Shown: one piece after another, positions 25,501 through 37,500 of the stretch
Numbering within the stretch: the stretch's first letter is position 1
Layout: the number at the start of each line of letters is the position of its first letter
Assembly (NCBI GenBank): GCA_030248215.1
Contig: JASANG010001414.1
Location: 248,001-312,000 of the forward strand
DNA length: 64,000 nt
From: Enoplolaimus lenunculus
Lineage: Eukaryota; Nematoda; Enoplea; Enoplida; Thoracostomopsidae
Direction: 5' to 3'
Notes under the pieces: generated by a model
What the model was told of the DNA's origin: nothing
Databases searched by the model: none
Seen by the model: the letters and a program-made list of their open reading frames with translations, nothing else
Position numbers and translations under genes: made by a program

Positions 25501-28500
25501 GTGTAGCACCTATCACCGGTTAGTAATGTGTTTTCAAACAATGGAACAGAAACAGCTACAATTGACAAAGACAGCTCACAAGTAGGACCAAAAATGGCCT
25601 AAATTTTGAGTTTTCTTTAGTGGATGGCTCGAACTTTATAGGACCAACCGTTAGCTGCTCAACTTGTGATAGGTGCTGCATGTTTCAGAATACGGATGTC
25701 AATTTCAGCCTCCACGCTCCAAGTGTTTATCATTAATCTAAAACTATTGAATTCCGTCCAACATGATACGTAAAACGTTTGTTTTTCATAGTTACGCAAA
25801 TTACGACCAGATATTCTGAAAAAACACAAAAAGATCTGAAAAACACAAAAAATACTGGCTTCTCCACAGCTTGAAAATTTCCGCCGGGGGGGGCGTTTCC
25901 TGGGGGGCCCCCAGGAGTTTGCGGGGGGGGCCCGGAGTTTCCTGGGGGGCAGCTGAATTTGCGGGGGGGGGGGACAGTTTTCCTGGGGGCCCCCAGATGA
26001 TCTGGGGGGTCCTGGGGGGCAACCATAAAATTTTGCAAACCGACTTTTTGGACCATTTCTTTCATTCTAGACCGTGTTTCCAACTCAACGTAAAATTACT
26101 CATCGCTCAACATGACAAAAATTTCTCGCAAACGCCAGTAACACTAATTTTAACTAATATTACGTATATACTGACAACTTAACCAGAAGTTGAAAGAAGC
26201 ACACTTATATAAAATATAGATAATCTATAATTGAAACTGTGATTAATATATATTTTGTATATTAGTCACAGCTTCAATTTATCATAAGGCTCAGGCGGGT
26301 TGAACGTGCTGCTGCAAGGTACTTTCGAATGCTGTATGCCCTGAAACGGTCTTTATATAATTGTGCTTTTTCAGTTCATTATTGAATTGTATTAGTTACT
26401 ACGGGTATTTGTAACACTATTAAAAATTATGAGTACTCAGCGTAATATAAAATCATATTTTGCCGAATGTCCGCCTCAAAAGAAGTCCAGGTCTTTACGT
26501 TTTAACATTGAAAATTTTTGACCTAGAAAAGTCCTGGGGGCCCCGAGCAAAAAAATTTGCCGGGGGCATTTTGCTGGGGGGCGGCCGAAAATTCGCCGGG
26601 GGGCCTTTCCAGGCGGCAAAATTTTCGCCGGGGGGGAAATGAAAATTTCGAAAAGTGCTGGGCCCCCCCGCTGTGGAGAAGCCAGAAATATAAAAAACAA
26701 AAAACTATGACAAATGCATTAAAATACTATACTTCGAAAATTTAAATATTTTCGGTGATAACCAAAATAAAGTAGAGTCTCTAAGACATACTAGCCAATC
26801 GACTAACAAGAAACCGCTATTTGTTACCTTTCTTGTCGTGATGTTCAATAAGCGCCCCGCGTTGTATCAGCAATTCCACTAGTTCATCGTGCCCTAAAAC
26901 AAAGAATCGTGATACTGACTCATTGTACAGCTGTGCCATGTGCGTTAAACGCAAGGTGAACATGTCGTGTCACTACGTTGCCGTTATCAAAACAGCATAA
27001 TCGAATTAACCTATTGCATGGTATCATCCAACATACTAGAATTTGTGAGAATGTTCTGTTATATAAAAATTGTATATTAAAAAGACGTCAGAAAGGACGA
27101 TATAATTCAACCAGGGTGCAACCGGAATTCCGGTTCCGGTTCCGGCATTTTTTCACCTTCCGGTTCCGGTTCCGGTAAATTTTTACCTGATTTAAAAATT
27201 CCGGTATTATAATTTGGCCGTTTTCTTAACTTTGCTAATTTTTAAGAATCTCTTTTGAAAGCCACTTGTACTCCGAATATAAGCCATTGATGGTGGATTT
27301 CACTTCAGTCGATGATGAAAATCTAAAATATAACAGGTAAAATAAATACCTATGTTCGACTAAGGTTGTTTCACAAATAATAGAGCAAAAAATACGATTA
27401 AAATGAAATTTTTGGTGAAATGCATTTTTCACTTTCCGGTTCCGGTTCCGGTAAAATTTTCAAATTCCGGTTCCGGTTTCGGTTCCGGTAAATTGTAATT
27501 CCGGTTGCACCCTGAATTCAACACAAATACATCAAAATGCAAGTTAAAAAGAATGAACATCAACGCTAAGTATCGCATCAAATCGTTGTCTAGTTTTCAC
27601 TTGCCTGCAGCGCATGCCACCGTCAGAGCTGTATCGTGATTAGATTCCGTTTGTAAATTAACATTCACTGGACTCTTCACCGAATCTGGTTGGATTGTTT
27701 GCAAGCCTGTTACAGCAATTTCCGGTGCAATCGAAGTTGTAATTACCGATGGGGGTGTTGATGGAGGCGACGGTGGATGTTTCGTTTGTTTACAGTTTGA
27801 CATGCACAAATTTGGCCGTTTGCTAACACTGTCGTTATTTGTCAACACGGCGGATGATGTTTCGATTAAAGACTGATTGTCAACGGTGACATTTTGACTG
27901 GCGGCATGAGTTTGACCACAACCACAGACAACATTATCCGACAGTTGTTGAGATGCTGCACATTGAGCTGCAAGTGGGCCTTGGGCTATCAGCGGCAACG
28001 GTAATTGCCCATTTTCCGTTTTTGAAGCTGTTGAATCTGTTGTTGGGATCGACTTTTGATCTTGCCCCAGATCAACATTTTCAATACCAGATTCGTCTTA
28101 AAAAGCTTTTATAGTTCAAGATAACAGAAAACACTTTATGATTCTAATAAGCTAACGCGGTGTCTAATTTTCATCTCACGGAGCTAAGTCTCGGCGGTAG
28201 AATGTGAATAATATATGCGAACAACAAAGATTTATAATAGTTTGGATAAAAACAGGCCTAACGTTACGTGGCTCAATTTGTTGAAAATCGAAACTGATAA
28301 TGCACTCAAAACACTTTTTAAAACACAAATATGCCTTGGAAGATGGCAATTTCTGACAACCGATCGCACGCTGAATAAATGCATCTAACGATGCAAGAGG
28401 CGTTCATCAAATCTAGGGTATCCCAGACAGCAGCTAAATGAAAGTTTCTCGTCTCATCGCAACACAATCATTAGTCTACGAAAACCTTCCATTTCTTTTA

Positions 28501-31500
28501 AATCTGACTCAGATTAAATTTTACCTATTCGATTCATTAATTTCTGTTCATTTGTGTTTTCGTTCAACAATTCCCTGCTTGCCCGTTCGAGCTCTTCATA
28601 GATTTCTTTCGTTTTTTTCAATCGCGACAATTCCTGAATCATAACCGCAGCCTCACATAATAAGGTTGGCTGAATTACCCAAACTCAAAACTACTACTGT
28701 TGCTTTGCCAGAAAAAACAATGCACTTACGATATTTTGCCTGATTATCTTTAGTTACACAGTCGTATAAGCAACTAATTTTTCACAATAAATACCCGGAC
28801 CCACTTTTGAACCATGCCTTAAAACGAAGATGTAAACTTAAAATGCTGCTATTGAAAAAATAACCCAATCAAAAAACCTAAATCAATTGTCCAAAACAAA
28901 AAAGTTTTTATAAACTGACATCCCTGTTCAATACGGCAGCAGAATAGTGGCAGGGTGGGTGGTTTGGAAGACCGCCAATCTCTCTGCACCGAAATGGTAT
29001 GCACAGTAAACAGCAGAATTTTTAGCTGGACAAATTGAGTGATACCCATCTGAAAACCATATTCCAGGTCCGAGATCTACAAATCCTGGGACTGACATCT
29101 CAACAGGACAGCAGCAAACCCTATGGGTTGCGCTATACCTGTTGTGCGGCGCCGTCCGTCACCCATAAGGCGCGGGCCGTTACCGTGCGTCATCCCTACG
29201 GTGCCGTCCGTTACCGTCCGATCGTGCGTGAGTTAATTTGCGTACGATACCACATGGGGACGGACGGCGCCGTACGGGAGACGAACGGTGTCGGACAGCG
29301 CCGGATGGGTGACGGACACCAACAAAAGTATAGCGCAACCTTTACTTTAACGCATGCATTCAATTCGTCTTGCTGCTTTTTCAAGCTTGTCTTCGTCGGC
29401 GTGATTAACGTATGAGACGCACTTTGCTGCAACCGAGCTGTCGCTAATGCTGCATAGCGTTGAAATTGACATTTCAACGTTTCCTATAAAACACACACAC
29501 TACAAAACGTAATCACTACGTTTCCATAATTTGAATGGATCATGTGAAACACAGAGATCTGCCCATAAAATACAGCGGGACCTGCCGACTGGGTGGCTTA
29601 CACCTAAGCTTAGTGAGTAGGCCGTTATAGGGTCGCTAAAATTACACTATTAACTTTCACACTTCAACAAAGGTAGAGATGTGCTGATTAATCGGCGTCT
29701 GTATCAGTAATGTCGGCATTTCTGTACGTATCGGTATCGGTTCTACAAAAAATTACCGGTGCTTTGCCGATACTTTTTCACTTAGCAGTGATTAGGGATG
29801 CTACCAATTTTACTTGCTAGTGCATACCAGTGCATCTGAACAGGAAAATGTGAAGCCACCTGCGTTTCTTTTTAAAAAATAGTTGAAATGAACCGTTCTC
29901 ATAAAATTATATTACAACCGTTTATGGTTGTTAAGGTTTAGAGGTTTGCGTTTGTAATGATTAAATGTAGTAATCCTAATGGTTCTTTAAGCATCATGTA
30001 TTAAAATCAAAATCAGCATCGGTATCGATAAAATTTGAAAACAACCGGCATCGGTTTCGGCAAAAAAATTGGTATTGCACATCATTAAACAAAAAGCTTT
30101 CTACAAAATTTCATTTCATCTAACTTTTGATTTCAGTAAGATATTGACTGATTCAGTATTGCATTCCCTACAACTGACTAAAACGGAAACGTAAATGCAA
30201 ACCACAGCAAGAGCAGTGGAATGAATTCTAACTGCACAAAGCACAGATACCTGTAGTTTCGCTACTTCTTCAGTGGACAGCTTGTTACCTGCGCGTTGCA
30301 ATATTGCGTTGTGAACATTTACCAGCACTTCTTCTGGAAGATCGTTATTATCGACATCTGCACAAACCAACAAAAACACCACATAACATTCAATCACCCA
30401 GATTAACTGTGATATGCCGCCCTTGGGTTATGAAAGAATGAAACTCAAAATGTTAAAAACATAAGCGAACACGTATTTAGAGAAGAGTCTAGGGTAGGGA
30501 TTGGAACTCAATATCAGTCTCAGTCCAAAGCCTCGAAAATTCCTGAGACTCGCGTAGCCTCAATCCAAGTCTTAGTCGAAGTCTCAGGTTTTGAAGTCTA
30601 AGATTTTGAAACTGAGATTCCGGTATTGATGTCAGCCAAGAGTGAGAGTTGTGGCAAATTGATTTATCAATATTTATGACTGTTATACGAAAATTGTGGT
30701 GGTCTCGCGACTTGGGTAATAGAGTTACGGCTGCAAAACTGTCGAAAGTTTTGTTTTTAAAAGCGAGCTGTGATACTCTCAATTCTGTTTTCTGAAAAAA
30801 TTCTCAAGTACTAAAGCGGACGATTTGCTAATTTAGTCTGTGGGTTAAGAGAATTTTAGTTAGGTAACTTTTTTTATTGTGTTATATAAAAATTGAAATA
30901 AGTTTTTTGAGCGAAACAGGGCTTTCAAAATTCGTTATTTACAATTTTCCTGAAATGTTTCGTTATTGGGGCAAAAAATTTCTGAAACTCTCAAAAATGT
31001 CTGAATATCAGCCTCAAACATCTCAGTCTCAACTTCTTTGCTGAAACTACCATCACTAAAGGCGGTTACGACGGCAATATAAAACTCATCCGAAAATGTA
31101 CGCACAAAATTTAAATCAAGTTGAAGACGCATCTGTTATAAACCAGTAAGTGTAAATATTAAAATACTTTGGTTGTTAAACAAGGAACAAAAGTCGTCCA
31201 AAATTTCCATCGGAGTTTGCTCAGAAGATATTAATATGTTGTCAGTATCAGCTAGCTCATTCGGAAGAGCTCCACTATCATTAACTGCCGAGTCCGGACG
31301 GTCGATAAATATGTCGCATTGATTATGGCCAGTTGCGAGGCATGTAGCACAGTGACCGCATCCAAGCTGAAATTACAGTTAAGACTAGTCAAATTTATGC
31401 AATAAAGTCCTAAACAACTTTCAACACCGTATTACTCTTTAATAACTTACAAAATCAATCAAAAACATGTGCCGTAAGTGCTTTCTTTAAGCGAATTTTT

Positions 31501-34500
31501 AGCGAGTAATTTCCAAAACAATACCTGAGCTATAAAAAGCACAAAATATATTTAAAACTTTTCAATATTCAAAACACAACCAACAAAGCGACTGTGCATA
31601 CCTTTGCGTCTCCAAGAGTCGAGCTAAGTTGTTCCGCATAGGTTCTCAGCTCATTTGCATCTAAACTAGCAATCGCCGAGTCCCAATTGATTAGACTGTT
31701 GTTGTGAACCATTGGCAGTATTTGATCCGCAACCGTTAGCTGCTCGGGAGTGACAGCGGAACCTGGTATTGTTGTAAGGCCACTCTGGAAATTTGTGTCC
31801 TTCATTTTAACGCCCATACTGCCACCGCTTTGGGGCCAATCAAGCAACAGTTGTACTACGTTGGCATGCCCTCCTTTTGCCGCTTCAATAATGATTGATG
31901 AGGAATCCTGCAACAAAAACATGCACCGATAATTTGGGAATACGTTTAAATTTAAATTTTATATCCAAATGCGCTAACTGCGGTTGGAATTCCATATAAC
32001 ATCGCGTTCTGTAAGAGGATTGGAAACCAAAAAATTCAAATAAAATCACACACGCACCAGCAAATTATCAAAATGTAACTGTTAATATTTTGACTAGAGT
32101 TGCAACATTTAAAAATAAATACCCGGACCCGGATTTTTCTGAAAGAAAAGCCCGGACCCGGAATTTTTAAGAATGCAAAACCGGGTCCGGAATTTTTATT
32201 ACTTAAAAACTAAACATGATCCTAAATGTTCAAAGATAGGAAAGAATTTCTGTCTCCATTTATTTCTAACGGCTCAGTATTTAAAATATTAATTGGCAGT
32301 ATGCAATGCGAAGTGACTAATGTCATTCACAAGAATTTATTTCAAGTAAATCATAAAACAATGCACTATCCTTGCAAGGGATGTGCCGATATCAAAGTTT
32401 TTTCCCGGTGCCGATATCGATTATTTTGAAGATATACGGATGCCGATACCTATTCCAAGTTTAATACACAATGTCTAAAGAACATTACAACTGCAAGGAC
32501 TCAAGTCCTAACAACTATAAAAGATCATAATTTTATAGAATGATACTTTTAATTAATTTTTTTCAAGGACAAACGCACGAGAAGTAACAGTTTCCCTGAA
32601 TTTAAGTTTAATCCAGGTTTCCAGATACTACGCAGCACAACAAGCTGATCATATTCCATTCAGATCTTTAAACAGGAATTAGCTTCAGCCTAAGTAATGG
32701 GCCATCCACGTTATAATGCTCGAGTAGCCCGTTTGTACAGGGGCAACCATACAACACATGGATATATGAAATATTTTCTTCGCATCTGTTTGTCGCATTG
32801 CTTCCAAATGAATTTCTGTTTATACATAGTTGAAGGACTGTTTGACCAGCCCGAGATTACATTAAACAATTTTGGGTGAGTGATAGAAACCTGACCTAAG
32901 CCAGTTGACTTATATGTGTTTCGCGAAAGTCAGTTGACTTATATGTGTTTCGCGAAGCTATAGCTAGAGCCTAATATAGCATTTTTCACAGGTTCCTGGA
33001 CGTTGAAGCAATCGTTAACCAAGCAATCTCTGACTTAGGCGATAGATACTAAACTTAAGTTAAATGTCAAATTACTAACTTAAAATGAGACATGTCATGT
33101 CTGTGTATCCCGACCATTCCAACCGTTCCTAATTGAGCATTCGAAATCGTAACCTAAGTATATCTGCTTACGTTAACTTACTCAGCAAAGGTGAAGCCTG
33201 TTGATCAACTTTTTCCTTCTGCAGCTTGCTTTTACATACGACATGCAATAGTTGTGTTAAGAGACATGTTGGGTGTGTTTTGTTTCTAATGTATGCGTAA
33301 GTGTTTCTCACAGTTAGTGTTGCTTGTGCAAAATCTATTTTTGGTACGATACAGTTACTATTCAGAATGTAGGCTTGGGATGTTAATAAAATCACTAAGC
33401 TAATCTTGTTCCGGTTATTTTGTCCGGGTGTTTTTGCAATACCCGGACCCGGAATAATTTGTTATGAAAACCTGGACCCGGACGCGGAATTTATTGAAAC
33501 GAAAACCCGGACCCGCAATTTTTCGGCAAAAATAGCCGGAATAACCGGAATACCCGGACCAGGACGCAACCCTAATTCTGACCGATATGCTTACATTATT
33601 TATGTATATACTTGGTTTCCACCGCATAAAAAATTATTGGGCGCAAACTCCAAAAAAGTTTAACGCTTGACGAATTTACAATGCGTACACCTTATTTATA
33701 TGTATATTAATGAGTTAATTACACTAATATGCCTGTTGGTACGTTCCTGGTGCACGATAGTCAGGTCAAAACCAATTTTGAAGAAATTTAAAGTCAAAAT
33801 TGCAGTCGCACGTCAGTGTTACTTCGGTCTCAAATAACACATGTATACACAATACGCAGCGTACTAGCACTAAATAACACGGGGCGTAAGCAGAAATATC
33901 ATGTACCTTAAGCTTTAGATTCGGATCAGCTCCAGCATTTAGCAATGCTTCAACGGTTGACGAAAATCCTGCGGCAGATGCTAGCGAAAGCGCAGTGTGT
34001 TCGTGATTTGATGAGACATGATCTACTCGTGCGCCTTTTAGCAGTAAATAGCTGACGGTACATGTATGGCCAGCACGCGCTGCTTTCATCAATGCTGTCC
34101 ACCCACCCTCGGTTTCGTGCTCCTGTAAAGATAGACAGATATTTACTATGAGAAAAAACAAGTGAATAATAAGCAAACCACATTACAACATTCGATGATC
34201 AATACTTGCCATCCTAGTGTCCATGTGATAAAAATTTATTTAGTATCAATGATGCATACTGAGAAAATGTGTGCTTGGTTTGTCAGTGAAATGCCTTGCT
34301 AAAAATTTCAGATAATACTTTAACACAATCATAAGTATAATAAACAACCGATCTTACGATATCTGCGCCACCATGTATAAATGCCGCACAAATGTTCAAA
34401 TGGCCATTTTCAGCAGCATACGTTAATGGTGTATCACCAGTTGTTGTGACAACGTTTACATTCGCTCCTAAAGCAAAAAGAGTAAGACCATAAATCGCAT

Positions 34501-37500
34501 GAGTTTACACACTTTACTGTACAAGGTACGAAAAAAGCATTCATAGACATTTAGTTTTAACATTTTTTACACTTGTGCAAATTTCGTGAGAAATCAACAA
34601 TCAAAAAACGCGTTTTTTTCAAAAGACACTAAACCTAGGCTCTTTAAAATATGTTAGCATTCGCACTGCATTAAGTGCTGTAAAAATAATAACGTATTGG
34701 AACAGTATATTACCTAAGAATTAACCATCTTTACTTCTAAAACCTCAATCGAGATTTCGCACTTTTGCTTATATGCGCGGCCTAGCGTACAATATGCACT
34801 TCTGCTTAGGTAGCTTGCAAATATCTTCAAGAATTTAACAAACATACCTTCTTTAATTAGAAAATTTACAATATCGAGGTGTCCTTCTTGGGTGGCTTCC
34901 ATTAACGGCGTGTTTGCTCCACGCTCAATATCAGCGCCGCCACGCAACAATAATGCAGCGACATCTAAAAACCCACTGCAACACGCGAGTGTCAGTGCAG
35001 TTTCGCCGGTTTCGTCAGTTTCAGCATTTACGTCGGCGTCTGAAAAATGATTTATATAATGGCTTACTCTCGACTCACGAAGTACCATAATGCGACTGCG
35101 TGTCATGCTCTGGTTTTTTAAAAATATCGACCCGAGCCTCTGGCATTCTATTTTGCCAGATAGGTTTCGCTCAACAGTTTAACATATATATGTAATGAGT
35201 TGCAATAACATAATATGTCGCAGTGACTTTTGTTCGAGCTGACAAGAGGTGATATGCGGCTCCGCATGGTATTAAACTAATTTATTTGACTCAGTGTACA
35301 GATAATCCAAAGCTGACTGAGAAAATTGCACTTAATTCTAGAAGAACAAAACTTACCGTGGTCAAGCAGGAGTGCAACGACGCCTTCATGTCCTTCACGC
35401 GCTGCCTCCATCAAAGGAGTGTATCCTTCGTCGTTGACTTCTTCTAGTAGTGCACCACGATCCAGCAGCAGTTTCGCCAAATCAGTATGTCCACCGCATG
35501 CTGCCAATGTCAGAGGAGATTCAAAGCTTTCCGTTGGCATATTAACCTAACATAGTAAAACATACTCAAAGCATGTGAACCACGGCAACACATACATAGA
35601 TATGTAAGAGTTAAAATTGAATGTTTGCTAAATGCGCAACAAAAACGCTGTAACCATGCAAGCATGTACAACCTTTTAATGATCTACAGTTATATTTCAA
35701 TTAGAAATGTATAGATGCACAAACATAATCCAGCTAGTATAGTGCAACACGTGTTCTCGATTCTACTCAGATCAATGAAAATTCAAACAAAGTTGCGAAA
35801 TTTCCTTCTCTAAAACAATATTAAGTTTAGTCGTTATATGTACGTATATGAACGAGAAATATTTAAATGAACAGTTTCATTTACCGGCGCCCCTCGATCA
35901 AGCAAGAAACGAGCAACGGCCACATGACCATCCATTGATGCTTCCATTAGCGCTGTATGCATTTCGTCAGCGACAACACTTAAGTTTTCGTGTGTGCCAA
36001 CGCTTACATCAAGCAAATATTCAACCATCTCCAAGTGACCTTTGTAGCACGCGAGGGTTAGCGGTGATTCCTAAAATTAAACTAATTCAAAATGCGAATT
36101 TTCTAACTGAGATGCATTAAAATATGTAATACTCTAGAACATGAGCGTGTTTATCGGCCCGCACCAGCCTTCGGCTTTCTAAGTGGGTCTTCCAAAGATT
36201 GAGGACTCAAGTATTTTATGTTGCCAGATGTTTTTTTAACTTTCAACAAACTGAAACTATCATTTGTATTTTTGCCATCTGCCATGGAACTGAATGACTT
36301 TCTTTTACATTTTGTCATACGTGTCTGTGCATTTGCTGTATCGCAGGAGAGTGGAGGGAATTAACGGGGGTTCAGGTGCGCAACCAGGGGATGGCAATAA
36401 AAATTAAATAGATTCCATTAGTATTGTATGTAAACCGTAATATTCGCCAAAAATACACCATCGAAGGTAGACTTCGCTTCCGTGGATTACGAAAATCTAA
36501 AATACAGCAGACAAAATGAATACCTATCTCCAACTAGGGTTATTTCACCAATAATATTGCACAGAAGAAAATTAAAATGAATTTTTCATTTTGCGGTTCA
36601 GGTTTCGATTTTTTTCGGTAATTTTTTCAAATTCCGGTTCCCGTTCCACTAAATTGTAATTCCGGTGGCACCTTGATGTATATGTAAATGTATATCTTCT
36701 ATTGTGTATCTACACATGTTTATATGTATACCGAGACTGACGTTGAGAAGTGTCGGTCAATTTTGGTCATCAACGAAAAAAATTTAAAATTTTTAAATGT
36801 CTTTTTCGTAGTTTTATGTTTTTCAAATTTTGTGTTTTTTCAGAATATCAGCTCACAATTATTGCGTAACTGAAAATTCATAGTATCACAGATATCTTTT
36901 CTTCATCGTGCACCACTTAACCGATGCTAAAAAATCGAACCGATACATGCCAAATACAGAGACATGCCGAGACCAAGACTCCCATCCGTGTTTACCAGAA
37001 CAGGAACAAAAGTTAAGTTTTTCACATGAACAGGAACAGGACTCGAAATTGGAAATAATTTTCATAACTGAATTACTGTTTTATTTTTAGAAAACTATCC
37101 AAAAAGTAGCTTCAGTGAATTTTGAGCAATTTTACAGCGCAACCCTAAAGCATACCTTAAACTCGTTCGAATGTGCATTAATTGTCGCTCCACGCTCGAT
37201 AAGCATTCGAGCAATAGTGACATTTCCAGCAGAAGTAGCTTCCATTAGCGGCGTATGTCCGTTAACGTTATGAACGTTTACAGATGCGCCTGCGTCAATC
37301 AGTGTTTTCGCTACATCTTCGTAACCGCCAGCACACGCGTACATCAATGCTGTATTCCCTGGAAACATACCGCACGATCAGGATCTTTATGATTCTGACT
37401 CAGGCGCCCTTTGTAAATTCACACTAAAGATAAATACTCCTTTAAGTCTTGTAATAGAACCTTCTATGCATTACAAAATATAGCTAAAATAATAAATAAT

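Larger units (their letters stand above)
21570..27700 (-). other. mask: Second ankyrin block of mask (10 repeats, exons 17-25)
   Basis: Ten repeats can be read in order: TALTVACAAGHDELVELLI, TPLMLASTAGHTAVVGVLL, TALSLACSGGRIEVVELLL, TPLSLASSGGYADIVNLLL, SPLMLAAMNGHSQVVKILL, TALTLACFQGRHAVVELLL, TPLMEAASGGYVDVGKVLI, TALTIACDKGHCEFVDLLL, TPLWLAANGGHVDVVQSLI, TPLMTAFRKGFVKVVKLLV. They align one to one with the ten repeats of human ANKRD17/ANKHD1, including the loop APPVPSS (here AAPVPSS). Exon borders repeatedly cut the repeats in their interior. Confidence 0.93.
27605..31366 (-). other. mask: mask inter-ankyrin linker (exons 13-17)
   Basis: Exon 13 (31168-31366) encodes LGCGHCATCLATGHNQC, a Cys/His cluster that could bind metal (inference). 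Exons 14-16 (30251-30357, 29346-29483, 28525-28633) encode charged helical segments such as TARLQQ, KKQQDELNACVK and RLKKTKEIYEELERASREL, likely coiled coil as in the vertebrate linker. Exon 17 (27605-28096) is Ser/Thr/Pro-rich, then enters the second ankyrin block through QTESNHDTALT, which matches the human sequence closely. Confidence 0.85.

Noticed and set aside
27235-27432. 65-codon open frame shared by 27112-27514 and 54986-55183
   Set aside because: The two are nearly identical transposon copies, so conservation does not imply coding; no known protein is recognised.
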